A model generated the notes under the pieces. It was given only the letters and a program-made list of their open reading frames with translations, was not told the origin of the DNA and made no database searches. The position numbers were made by a program, and so were the translations under genes. Of a DNA stretch of 64,000 nt, positions 9,801 through 19,443 are shown in pieces (the first letter of the stretch is position 1; each line of letters begins with the position of its first letter). Source of the stretch: Plazaster borealis (lineage: Eukaryota; Echinodermata; Asteroidea; Forcipulatida; Labidiasteridae); contig CM037460.1 of NCBI GenBank assembly GCA_021014325.1, forward strand, positions 18,064,044-18,128,043. Reading direction: 5' to 3'.

Positions 9801-12328
9801 GAGGTCAAAGGAAGACCTATCATTGGCTGAAACTTGTGCGTTGCACGTACACGTTTCCATTGATTGACCACAGTGATGATGGCCAATGCAAGGGGTCTAT
9901 AGACCATGTGACCTTAGCCCTGGTAGGACGTCAGTGCCACTGCACTGACGTCCTGGGTATAAAGATTCTCTACAATGCAAACAAAATTTTAACTAATATT
10001 TTTTCATAGTTTTACCTGATTTGAGAAGCTGAAACTCCGTTCATATATTCTTCATGTCCATAACTAGACTTAAAAATAACAAGTACATGTATATCCATGG
10101 ATGACATTTCTGAAAATAGCGTTTTAAACATCATGTACCGATTTACATGTGGGCAAGTGTGCAAATGCACGAAATGCGTAGCAACTCCATCGACTTCCGG
10201 GTAATTTAAGTGTGCGAACGAGTGTAGTTCAGAAAGTTCAATAGAGACGTCAATTTCCATCTTATTTTCAAAATAATGTCATCCAAGGATAAAATTTACA
10301 ATTCTGACACCAGCAGGCATGGAGTTCATGACACAAGGAATATGTGAACGAAGTTTGAAGTTTCAGCTTCCTCCATCAGGTATAAATATCAGGGCTCGAA
10401 TTTTGGGGGAAAATCCACAAGACCGCAGGGCTTGTTGCTCAGAATTTTTACTGGACCGGAACATTTTTAACAAGACCGAAGTCATATGAGAAGAAAAAAT
10501 CCAAAATGCAACAAAAACACACCAAAAGTTAACTTGTTTTTTCATACTTCTTCGCCTGTGCAAGTTTTTCACTTGCAGATTGCTTAACAGGCAGTTTTTT
10601 GCTTTGAAACCCCTTCTAGAAATTTCCACATACCTTCTTTTTACACGATGTTTGCTGCCAAAGAAAAAATGAAATAAGTTTTGACGATCGTTTTGACAGG
10701 ACAACAACGTTGTCAAAATTTAACATACGAAGCATGAAAAGATGTGTGGAAACAAGACGTTACTTTTAATCCATGCAACACAGGGATGTGTGGTGTTGAA
10801 AGAATACAACCTATACATCATTAATACGATTTCAACACTGTATAATTCGTTGGTGTAAGGTATCAGACTTTAAAGTGACATCATGACATGCACATGGTCA
10901 GTGGTAAACGAACGAAGGGCTGTACTGCGGTGTTCCGCCGGGCACCAGTACAAACATCACGCATGCATGGAGGGTGCCGTTCGCTCGTCCCCCTGGGCGC
11001 ATAAAGCATGGTTTGAGCCCAGTGCAGTGGTCGTGGGCATGAGCAAACTGGATAGGGAACTTTGCAGCACGAAGAACGGTTGGCCGGGTTTGATGTTCCG
11101 CGCTCGGAAATAATTTGACGACAACAAATAAAACAAAAAAAAATTCAAAATGAGATTTAAATACATTTATTTATGAAAGATTATTCATTTCATGTTAATA
11201 ATAATACTTTTATCATGTAAAAAAACCTAACCAAAAACACAAGACCGCCGGACTTGTTCGGTATAAAGTTTACTGGACCGACGCTAAAATCACTGGCCTC
11301 GGGCCTGCGGTCCAGTGTTAATTTCGAGCCCTGTAAATATGAAAATATTTGCAGGCACAATTTGTACACAGCTCAATGGAAGAAAACATTAAATCTTACA
11401 TTTTAATAAAAATCATCTCCCGTCAAATTTTTATGAAGATGATTTTTTATCAACTTTTGATATGAAGAAAGGCGGCACGTACATGTATAACACTAAAAAT
11501 AGGTTACATTTAGTATTCAGTCCATGTAGGTAGTATGACCATAAAACCTTACTTGGTAAGAAGCACTGCAGCTGTTAGTAATGATAACATTTTGAGAAAC
11601 AATTTCCTTCAAAGGAATGTGGTTTCAGAGAGAGGGATTCAAAAACATTTCATAATGAGAAACTGTTCGGCATGAAAATTTTCTCAGATTGTGTAATCCA
11701 ATGACGGATTATTCTTCCTGCTTGAACATAACTTGCTCAAGATTTTTAGCAATATCTCAAAAACGCTAGGCTACTACTAGCCTACCTTTGTTTTGAAATG
11801 AAATTTTCACAGCCTGTTAGTTTTATTGTATAATTATATGATTGAAACAAACAAATGGTTCAAAAAATCAGTTTTATTTTTCAATTCTTTGTTGTGTATA
11901 TGCCCTTTTTGCCTTGGTCTCGTTGATAACAAATTTGTCTTCCTTTTCTCACTCATTCATTCTGACCTAAAATATTTAAAACTTGTAAGTTGTATTGTGA
12001 TCGAGAAGTCTGTGTAAATCGTTTAAAGGGAAAAGCGTGTAATTATGAATTCGTAATTATTACCACAACTCAATCTATTCTTAATAATAAACAATATTTT
12101 AGTTAACTGAACCAACTAAATTAAAAACTTTTTTTACAAAAATAACAAAAGTTAACAAAACAAACCGGCAAAACTGTTGGATACGTCTAGAATTCCTTTT
12201 CTCCAGGCGCCGAGCAAAACACCGACAACTCTCTTCTGATTTCGTATTCTGTTAAAATGGTCCACGACACTTAAGAGCACCAATGGGTGAACTACCACCT
12301 TGTTGATTTCGAGTTGAGGGAGTGCCAT
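4021..12328 (-). CDS. PSMD7: 26S proteasome non-ATPase regulatory subunit 7 (Rpn8), complete, 6 exons
   Basis: The coding sequence is complement(join(4021..4495, 5061..5152, 5884..5964, 7170..7267, 9589..9681, 12166..12328)), 1002 bases including stop, giving 333 residues; human PSMD7 has 324. All introns are GT-AG and phases agree at each junction. Rpn8 is a structural subunit of the 19S lid, where it pairs with the deubiquitinase Rpn11. An MPN domain covers about residues 5-140. The site aligned to the catalytic JAMM motif reads VGWYHTGPK, with Gly in place of the second His, as expected for a catalytically inactive MPN subunit. Residues about 185-285 form the conserved C-terminal helical region and the last 45 are Lys-, Asp- and Glu-rich. 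The start at 12328 matches family length and has G at -3 and +4. An in-frame ATG at 12412 would add 28 residues and is less likely. Family identity is clear from sequence similarity. Confidence 0.97.
4553..4700. mobile_element. Family D element, copy inside PSMD7 intron 5
   Basis: It starts CCGAATTGGGGGATACAGCT and carries CTACGGCTACGACTGTTGCT and GACATCCTATAT, the family D left arm. It lacks a clean right end. Confidence 0.55.
4755..4897. mobile_element. Family D element, copy inside PSMD7 intron 5
   Basis: Inverted ends CAATTGGCAGCTACACCTAC and AGCCGTAGCCACCAATTCGG enclose GGACGTACTATACTTCAACG and CATGACGACGCGG. A complete member of family D, about 140 bases. Confidence 0.7.
5061..5152 (-). 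CDS. PSMD7: PSMD7 exon 5
   Basis: It encodes [20 protein letters not shown] through VEHLLR. The acceptor is CCTGCAG and the donor is CAG|GTAAAC. Phase 0 in, phase 2 out. Confidence 0.95.
5205..5714. repeat. 20-bp minisatellite in PSMD7 intron 4
   Basis: About 25 imperfect copies of a roughly 20-base unit, consensus CCCATTCAAAGTTTCCCTCG, occupy most of the 731-base intron between exons 4 and 5. Copies near 5620-5710 are the most alike, suggesting recent expansion at that end. Long frames across it are repeat artefacts. Confidence 0.95.
5884..5964 (-). CDS. PSMD7: PSMD7 exon 4
   Basis: A 27-codon, phase 0 exon reading [20 protein letters not shown] then AVEEVHD. It is too short to stand out as a long reading frame and was found by similarity to PSMD7 and by its splice sites (CTGAAG acceptor, GAT|GTAAGA donor). 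Confidence 0.95.
6039..6425. mobile_element. Family B TTAA-flanked MITE, copy 1
   Basis: It runs from TTAAAGGGTCTGTATACGTT to CAACCCCTTTAA with TTAA at both ends. Inner marks are ACTTACTTGGTAAGAAGTAC and TCTCAAAATTGCTACCAC. It lies in PSMD7 intron 3. Confidence 0.85.
6617..6896. repeat. (CAAT)n microsatellite blocks in PSMD7 intron 3
   Basis: Two CAAT/AATC blocks, 6617-6680 and 6815-6895, flank about 135 bases of unrelated sequence. They lie within the intron between exons 3 and 4. Confidence 0.95.
7170..7267 (-). CDS. PSMD7: PSMD7 exon 3 (inactive JAMM segment)
   Basis: It encodes [15 protein letters not shown] through RQYCPSS. This is where active MPN proteases carry His-x-His; here the second His is Gly. 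The acceptor is TTTCCAG and the donor is TCG|GTAGGT, ending in phase 0. Confidence 0.95.
7428..7819. mobile_element. Family B TTAA-flanked MITE, copy 2
   Basis: Inverted orientation relative to copy 1: TTAAAGGGATTGTATACATT on the left, CGTATACAGCCCCTTTAA on the right, TTAA on both sides. It lies in PSMD7 intron 2. Confidence 0.85.
8111..8178. repeat. Family C right-half fragment
   Basis: Only the right arm remains: GCTTAGCAGAAATTGTTTAA to CTCTATGAAATTGGGCCC. Confidence 0.7.
8200..8572. mobile_element. Family A TTAA-flanked MITE, copy 1
   Basis: It runs from TTAAAGGCATGAACATGTTT to CGTGTACAGTGCCTTTAA. Characteristic inner text is ACACCCTTGTTGTACAAATT and CTACGTTACTTCAGAGGGAG. The termini resemble those of family B. 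Confidence 0.85.
9180..9370 (-). mobile_element. tRNA-derived SINE, type S3
   Basis: The minus strand has a tRNA-like head with GGTGGGTTCGAATCCCACG (B box region) and a tail containing GGGGAAAGTACTGAGTACAC and ATCGGTGTAAGGG. Two related copies lie at 63672 and 63915. Confidence 0.7.
9426..9570. mobile_element. Family D foldback MITE
   Basis: Inverted ends TGAATTGGCGGCTACAGCTA and TAGCCGCCAATTCGGACACA enclose GGGACGTCCTATACTTCAGC and GCATGATGACGCG. It sits just downstream of the PSMD7 exon 2 donor. Confidence 0.8.
9589..9681 (-). CDS. PSMD7: PSMD7 exon 2
   Basis: It encodes the conserved stretch [20 protein letters not shown] through FKKVN. The acceptor is a T-rich tract ending TTTTTTCAG and the donor is G|GTAAGA. 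Phase 1 on both sides. Confidence 0.95.
9748..9905. mobile_element. Family O short MITE
   Basis: Inverted ends TATAGACCCCTTG and CAAGGGGTCTATA enclose AGCGCCCTCACTGAGGTCAA. TA-type flanks. Diverged relatives lie at about 12665-12845 and 19500-19676. Confidence 0.7.
10390..11333. mobile_element. Family H element, 944 bases, with target duplication
   Basis: Inverted ends CAGGGCTCGAATTTT and AATTTCGAGCCCTG, with subterminal GACCGCAGGGCTTGTT and GGCCTCGGGCCTGCGGTCCA. It is flanked by the 7-base direct repeat TAAATAT (10383-10389 and 11334-11340). CAGGGCTCGAA ends occur on hAT-type elements, whose usual duplication is 8 bases, so the class is tentative. No transposase was recognised inside. Confidence 0.75.
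11540..11850. mobile_element. Family B MITE, degenerate copy
   Basis: It contains CTTACTTGGTAAGAAGCACT, TTCTTCCTGCTTGAACATAA and TTTTCACAGCCTGTTAG, but both ends are eroded. Confidence 0.6.
12166..12328 (-). CDS. PSMD7: PSMD7 exon 1 (start of MPN domain)
   Basis: It encodes residues 1-54 plus one base, starting [20 protein letters not shown]. The donor is G|GTTTGT and the exon ends in phase 1. Relative to the usual FNRIGKVGNQKR, this copy reads FNRIRNQKR, three residues shorter, in a loop of the MPN fold. Confidence 0.95.
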
Positions 12329-12532
12329 CCCGTCTTCTACAAAAATGTTCAAATTTAGTAGCAGTTTACGGACTCTCTTTCTTGACAAACTACCATTGCC
12401 ATTCACACACACGTGAAAAGAATGACTTGCTTTCTCCCAATTCCATTTACAAATGGCGAATAAATAGCAACGCGTTGCCTACAGAGGGCGCTATTCTGAT
12501 TTTTAATGGGCAGACCTGCGAGGTGCTGCTGT

Positions 12533-12556
12533 GAGGGCGGGGCGGGGGAGGGTGGA
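12533..12556 (-). promoter_or_regulatory. GC-box-like G-rich stretch upstream of PSMD7
   Basis: A GGGCGGGGCGGGGG run lies about 210 bases upstream of the PSMD7 start codon in otherwise AT-rich DNA. Sp1-type GC boxes are common in housekeeping promoters, so this may mark the promoter. No transcription start can be read from sequence alone. Confidence 0.3.
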
Positions 12557-12664
12557 GGGCACAAAACTAAAGCTGCAAGAGGTGACATTATAAACAATGC
12601 CACATTATATTCATTTGCATTAATTTGTTCCACATAGTGTGTGGCATCCCTCATTTACAGCCTA

Positions 12665-12845
12665 TGAAGATTAGGACCCCCCCAAACATGCCATCACAAG
12701 CTCAAACAGCGCCCTCGCTGAAGCAAAAGGAAGACCTCTCATTGGCAGAGAGTTTCGCCAGGACGTACACACAGAAACATTTATATTGTTCTTGACCTCA
12801 GCGATGGCAGCCTATGCAAGTGGTTAACATGCATAGGCATCCCCT
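12665..12845. mobile_element. Family O short MITE, diverged
   Basis: It shares CAGCGCCCTCGCTGAAG and GGAAGACCTCTCATTGGC with the copy at 9748; its ends are worn. Confidence 0.5.
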
Positions 12846-15503
12846 GCCCCCCCCCCCCCCCACTACAAAAAACTATACAATGAAATGAAAAAGTCAAATG
12901 AGAAGGCAGGGAGAATAACACAATGAATAAACACAAAATTAAGAGTGAAATATTTTATTTCAATATGCAAACGTAAACCGGCGTGGAGATACAATTAAAA
13001 AAAAGCCTATCATATTTTTGCGTATAATAATCCAAGTAGAAAATTTACTGAATCGGGTTTGAAATATACGCACTGAACATTGCATTTTCTGCATGCTCTC
13101 CTCTACATAAAAAAAGCGCTTTGGCATCAAACACACATGTTTTGAATAGATTTACTGAATGATCCCGATTGTTTTTTGCGTTTCAGAGGAATGGGAGACT
13201 TTTGAGACAATAGAGGGCGCCCTACTCACTAGTCCCTTTTCCATTATTCTCAGTGATGGGCGAGTCGGGGGCCGACTACCGTCTCAAAAGTCTTGATGTA
13301 TGACTGAATGCTCCACTCTAAGTCATGAAATTTCTGCCGACATTTTTTCTTTGCGAAGAAAATCTGAAGTTACATAAAGACAGTTACCCCCAATCTCCTT
13401 ATCGATCCTTCAGAAAACACTACTATTAATTTAAATTAAGCATCTCTCAGCAGTATCTAAAATATAAAAACAAAGCCATATTTTCAAATGAATCTTTTTG
13501 CAATAGTTACTTCTATCAAAGAGGTTGTACCTTTCCCTAAAATACGTACCTACAGCTTATTTCAATCAATCTCATGCATACATTGATATTGTATGCGGCT
13601 CCCACACTATAAACATAATTTGTTCATTTTGTTCGTCCCTTGCTTTTTCTGTGTGCTTTCTGCACCTCTCTCTCCTTTCTGACTACTTGACAGCTTCTGT
13701 TACACCAGTATTTGCTCTTTGCACGGATCCGCCATGCGCATGTAGAGCCTCGACTTCATGCTTCATTTGTATTGTATTTATGCATCTGTTTGGATGAAAG
13801 TGTCATTACATTACCATGACAATACAAAGTTATATAATGCTTCTATTCACTGCTGTCCCAATTCGAGGCTCTACACGCATATGGCTGACTGCGCAAAGGG
13901 AAAATACTTGTTTATGTGTGATGTGAAACGTCAGGCCATTAACTATTTTTTGCATTTATACCATACGTCCTACTTGGTTGGTAAGCAGTTTGTAACAGCT
14001 ATATTAATTTTAAGGAAAAAAGACAAAGAAAAGAAACAAAAGGTGGAATTTATGAGCATCTAAAATGAAGGAAACTCTTTTCACTTTCATACTAGTACTT
14101 GAAAACATAAATAATCTTTAAAAAAACCAGGCTACATACATAGTACTGCAAGAATGTTTGAAGGAAATAGTCAAACTAATTTCTTCACCCTAACTCCCTT
14201 GATGGATTAACTAGAATCCTTCCTCACTCTAACAAAATCCAACACCATATGGTAACTCAACACCCAAGCTGTTTTACTTTAATTATGGTAGCATGCCTGA
14301 TCCCATTAGTGATTTACTAGAATCCTTCCTCACTCTTACAAAAACCGCCATCATATGGTAACTCAACACCTTAACTGTTGGATTCTGATTATGGTGGTAT
14401 GCCTAATCCCATGTAAAGCATTAATCTGTTAACTTGCACAAACCCTAACAAACCAGGCAGTTGGATTTTGATGGGATGTGGTGGTTTTAGTTAGGGTACT
14501 TCAACAGCTACTGAACAGAAGACGAAGTTAGGGACCCCCCCCCTTTCGATATTTAAAATCTACAATGCTCGACCTATGCTGCCAGGTGCAACAATTACAT
14601 ATTCCCTGGAATTTTTCCAACTAAGAATATTAGTCGTAAGAAAACATACTTTACTGAAGAAAAAAAATACCTTTGCTTGATATATTTCATCTAATCCGTG
14701 TGCAAATAATTCCTTTAAGTGCTCATTAATGACTTTACTTAGTAGTATTTTAAGTCCTATTGCAATTTATGTCTACAAATGAGAGATTTACACAAAAGAA
14801 AACACCCCAAACAAACGCAATGTTGGTTATTGTTAAAACTATGCACCATGACAAAAAATTATGATAATAATAATACAAATAATGAAGCAATTTATACATT
14901 TAGTGTTCACTGGACCACTGCGGACATTGGAATTCTCTTAGTGCACCAAAATGTCACTTTGACATAATGGCGTGACAAATGTCAAAGCGCTTACGAGAAC
15001 TTCACAAACTGTTTGCGTTTCAAGTTACATTCCCTTAGATAATTGCATCACAGGGAAATGTTCTTGGTCCCTGGAAAACACTTGTCTCAGCAATTTATTT
15101 TTGTCCAGGAAATATCTGAAAACTTCATGAACAATTTGTTGACAGAAAAAACCTACACAAAACTAATATTTACAAACAATCAAAATAAGACAAAAATAGC
15201 TACCATATTCTTCTACATCTCACAAAGGAAGAAATTTCAATCAAATTACAGGCAAGTTATTCCAATTAAAGTGCGAATAAACAAAATTAACCAATTGAAG
15301 TGACATTCAACAATAATTTAAAAAAATATTGAATATTGTAAAATCTGTGTACATTTTGTCCAATATATTATTAACCTGAGTCCGGTACCGAGACTCTGAA
15401 TTGAAATCCCTCACCACACTTGCTTGTATCGTTCTTACTCTCTAAATGGTACCTTGACTAGTAAAACATACTACATGTACTAATATTACAGAAAACACCT
15501 CAC
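12846..15503. other. Intergenic stretch between PSMD7 and cadherin, no gene seen
   Basis: A C-run lies at 12848-12861. Short inverted repeats occur at about 13190-13296 (GACTTTTGAGAC arms) and 13735-13885 (TAGAGCCTCG arms). A roughly 106-base imperfect tandem duplication lies at about 14205-14415 (CTAGAATCCTTCCTCACTCT). No reading frame here resembles a known protein. Confidence 0.6.
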
Positions 15504-15612
15504 GAATTGGTGGCTACAGTTACGGCTGTGGCTGGATTGCCGCATCATCATGCCTTGAAAGATAAGACATCCTCAGCAAAACCCTTAGCAACAGCTGTAG
15601 CCGTAGCCGCCT
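15504..15612. mobile_element. Family D element
   Basis: Left end GAATTGGTGGCTACAGTTAC and right part AGCTGTAGCCGTAGCCGCC; a diverged copy with related TAGCC-rich sequence continuing to about 15725. Confidence 0.55.
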
Positions 15613-15849
15613 GAAGCCTTGTCCAAATCAAGCGTCTGTGGCTAGGGCTTTGGGTGCAATAGCCACATTGAAGATTGTGCTTTTTCATTGTCTTCAGTCG
15701 TAGCCACTGCCATCAGATATGGCCTATGTAGAAGGGTCCAATTTCAAAGATTAAAAGATTGCTTAGCGCAGAAAAACTCGCTAAGCAGAAGCTGGCCGCA
15801 AAGCTGAAATGCCATGGACTAGTCACTGGTCCCATGCTAGCTATAACAA

Positions 15850-16033
15850 GAGCCCAATTTCAAAGAGCTACTTAGGCACATAAACTAGCTAAGCACAAAA
15901 CAATTGTGCTTACCAGACATAGGTTACCAACCGAAAATGTCCTGTCACATGCACCATTTGCGACTGGTTTCCTGCTAACTTTTGCTCAGCGGAAACATGT
16001 TGAGCACTATTTTCTGCATAAGAGCTTTGTGAC
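15850..16033. mobile_element. Family C foldback MITE, diverged
   Basis: It runs from GAGCCCAATTTCAAAGAGCT to GAGCTTTGTGACATTGAG, with TGCTTACCAGACATAGGTTA inside. Confidence 0.6.
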
Positions 16034-16599
16034 ATTGAGATAAAACCGTGGGGAAGTTCAACTGAGAGGGTTTCAAATTCGATTCTTCTAAGAATCAATG
16101 GTTTGAGCTTGGACTTTTTGTTGTTCTTGTTTTCCTTTGCTTTATCTACTTCCATGCGGATTTTCAAAAACTCTAAAGAGGTTTGAGGTAGCACCATGGT
16201 TATTTCTTAAAACTGCTACTTTGTGTTTACCTTATAAACTTCTGTAATGTGGGTAACGTTTATTTCTTCATATGCTACAACAGTATCTAGACATCAAAAA
16301 ATATCCGTTTAATTTATCGCCGATGACTAGTCATCATCAATGTTTTAAAGGGTGCTACCTCTTGAGTTTATATTTTGTTACCATTCAGAGTTTCAAACAC
16401 TACAACAAAATCAAGACACGGTCGAACGCGTCAGGGGCTCCATACATCTACGACTACCCCCAAACAATACCACCCCATCACTGCACAATATAGCTTGCAT
16501 TACTTATACAGTACAATAAAAGGCACAAACACCAAGCACCCATTCTCGCAACAATTTTGTCCCCTTAACCTGAACACAGACCCTAGGAAGCTACTTTTG

Positions 16600-16756
16600 C
16601 ACTCAATCACAGTGTTAGGCCCGTCTTACCACACTGTTAGGCTTGTCTCAAGCAGTGTTAGGCCTGTCTCAATCACAGTGTTAGGCCCGTCTTACCACAC
16701 TGTTAGGCTTGTCTCAAGCACAGTGTTAGTCCTGTCTCAATCACAGTGTTAGGCCG
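16600..16756. repeat. Short tandem repeat, unit about 22 bases in a 68-base higher-order unit
   Basis: CACAGTGTTAGGCCCGTCT, CACTGTTAGGCTTGTCTCAA and CAGTGTTAGGCCTGTCTCAA alternate and the trio recurs. It abuts a family D element at 16754. Confidence 0.8.
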
Positions 16757-16862
16757 TGTCCAAATAGGCAGCTGTGGCTGTGCCATTGCTATGCTTCAAT
16801 GCTTGATGGCGTGTTATACAGCCGCAGCCATGGTCGTAATCGCCATTTTGGACACGGCTCGG
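16754..16862. mobile_element. Family D element
   Basis: Inverted ends GCCGTGTCCAAATAGGCAGC and CGCCATTTTGGACACGGC; interior reduced. Confidence 0.65.
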
Positions 16863-17051
16863 CTACCCTTGGTACCCTTGCCCTTTCAAAAACAAAGCAT
16901 CAGGCCTGCTCTTGAATACACTCTTTTGAACTCTGATGATTTGCTTTCTTATTTATTTACAAAGTTATGCATTTATTTTGGATGTGCTTTTTCCCCCCTA
17001 TTTGTTCGTTCAATTTACAGCAAATTTTGACACAATGTTTTCTAAATTCTG

Positions 17052-17230
17052 TGCCCAGATTCATAGAGCTGCTTAAGCACAACAAAATTTCACTTACAAG
17101 AGTAACGTTACCAGCCAAACTACCACTCCACATGTGCCATCTGTGACTGGTAATCCTGCTCAGTCTTGCTTAGCAGAAAACTGTTGAGCAATATCTGCTG
17201 CTTAAGGAGAGCTATGAAATTGGTCCCTGG
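17052..17230. mobile_element. Family C foldback MITE
   Basis: It runs from GCCCAGATTCATAGAGCTGC to GAGAGCTATGAAATTGGTCC, with typical inner CTTAGCAGAAAACTGTTGAG. Confidence 0.7.
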
Positions 17231-19204
17231 GTTAAAAAAACTCTTGATCCAGTTGCCTGCCGGAACTTTGTTGTAGCAAACAACACCTATGCTGGTCACA
17301 ACACATATTAAGACCGAGCATCCACAGTTTTCCCAAAAAATATTTTACTCGCTGGAAGTTTGTGGATCATTTTAGCAATGTAGTGTAAAACTATCTGTGT
17401 AAAATAAAGAGTATTTCATGTAACATCAACTGCATGTGGTTGTTGTTTTGTCTGCTTAAAAAACAAAACAAAAAAAAATGACTAGACTCCACAAAAAAAC
17501 ATACCCTTGATATCATCCTTAACATTAGGACTGCCAACGTAACGACAAGATAACACTTGGGCAAAAACTGTCCTAACGACAACAATGGGGGCTGCAGGGG
17601 GGAGGGGGGGGTATATTTACTATACAAACTATCAAAATATGATACATCATTAAAACAACCGTGTGCTTGGCACAAAGAAGACTGCGTCTTAACTTAGATA
17701 GAGCCGTGGAAGGACAGTGTAACAACCTGTTGAGCCAAATTTCTATTAAGCTGTTCAGCTGAGGATATTACTTGGGAAATTCATCAGCTAAAGCAAAAAT
17801 TACCAGGGCACCAGCCATGAGCAATTTGTTTTATGTGGCAATTTGGCCGGTAACCCAATGGGGGGAATTTTGGGATGCCAGGTGGCAGCAGACTTACCAG
17901 GTGAATCCATCGTTCCCGGTAATGTGCGCATGCTCAGAACTACGTAAACAATGGAAATTTACCTGTAAGTCTGCTGCCACCTAGCATTCCAAAGTCTCCC
18001 ATTCTGCTAAGCACATTTATACGTTGGACTTGTCCGGCTTCAGTGAAACTGTGCTATGGGAAACGAAGAACCAATTCACAGAGCGGATGACACTGAGTGA
18101 CTTTAGTGACCCTGGGATCACAGCTCTCTCTCTGCAAAGGTCAAAACTTATCAAGAGACACCTAGAGAGGGAGTTCCGTCAACTTGGACCCCGATACCAC
18201 AACACATTCACTTCCCTATGTGGTCTTTCACGACATTCCCATTGTACAATGGCACTGAAGCTGGCCGAGTCTAACTGCTAATACCTGCTACCTCAAAACT
18301 CTCTCCCTACATAGCTCTAGACTTGGCATATAAATACTGCCCTCTATAGTCCACACAGAGGTAGACTTTCTCCACAAATTTTGTAAAGTATTGTTTCCAT
18401 TTTGTTCTCCATAACAACTATAGTACTGATTCAATGTCTAAAGCAGGGCCTGGCTATTTTGTTTTAATTCCCCCAATCTGTAAATCGGCCTGCGTATGTG
18501 AATGGAACTATTAAACATAAACTTGTTGCACCATAAAAGGGTATATAGTCGTAAAACAAACAGTTACTAAACATATTTACAAAGAACATCTAGTACTTTT
18601 AACATGATAGAAAATTACGCCAGCATCAAAACTCTCCTTCGTTCATGCATCAGTCCATTTTCAATTGTTTTTTTGCATCTTGAAAATTTCATCTTTCACA
18701 GAGTTTGCGTTTCTTTTAGTACGGCGCCGTACACACGAAATTCTTTTGAGTTTTAATCTGCATCAATCTTGCTTTGTACAATGATATCATCGAGAACTCC
18801 TGATTAGGGAGTAAACGCTACAACCAGGCTTGAAAAACAAAATGAAAATTTGGGTCGATCAGAAATTTTGGAACATTCAAAGCATCAGCCACAGCCTGGG
18901 CTTCTTAGTTTCGCTGAAACAAGAATTTTACAGATTCTTCATCGACACACATTGTTAAAAGGGGGGAAGATTTTATCACCCCTGCAAACACTGTTTTAAA
19001 AAATGCATCTTAATAATGGCCGAAGGCAAAATATGTTCTCATCAGTCATCAAACGCAACTTTTTTAGATTTTTTTAAATTTTAGTTGGTTGTAAACTGTT
19101 CAAGTGATAATCCTAATCTATAAAAGCAGTACTTCTTAAACGTTGCAAGTATAAAAACAAAAAACCACCACACAACACCAGAATTATTTCATCTGAGCAG
19201 GCGT
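17231..19204. other. Intergenic region and probable cadherin 3' UTR
   Basis: The stretch immediately left of 19205 must hold the start of the cadherin 3' UTR; no polyadenylation site could be fixed. An inverted repeat with arms near 17866-17910 and 17955-18001 (GGTGGCAGCAGACTTAC and complement) lies inside. No gene is recognised. Confidence 0.5.
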
Positions 19205-19443
19205 CTAGTCGTCTTCGCCACCGCCGTACATGTCGGCCAGTTTCTTGAACGGTGGTCCCCAGTCGTTGAGATAGTCGTAGTTCTGGTCGCCGTCCGAACT
19301 ACTGCTGTTCAAGGAGCTGAGGGAGCCCGCTGAGGAGCCCTCGCCCTCGTAGTCAAAATCCCTCATGGTGTCGTTGGAATCGGGATCGTCGTCCGCACCC
19401 TTGAGACGATCGTTGATGAAGTCACCAACGTTGGGATCATCAC
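19205..19443 (-). CDS. Cadherin exon 29: beta-catenin-binding tail and stop
   Basis: It encodes [20 protein letters not shown], then [39 protein letters not shown] and a TAG stop at 19205-19207. The Ser cluster and DYLNDWG block are the beta-catenin-binding signature of classical cadherins. Confidence 0.97.

Noticed and set aside
12329..12412. Upstream in-frame ATG for PSMD7
   Set aside because: It would add 28 residues absent from the family; the ATG at 12328 fits family length and has a better context.
18024..18281. 85-residue plus-strand frame next to the cadherin 3' end
   Set aside because: No family resemblance, and it lies in likely 3' UTR or intergenic DNA. It could still be a stray exon, but nothing supports it.
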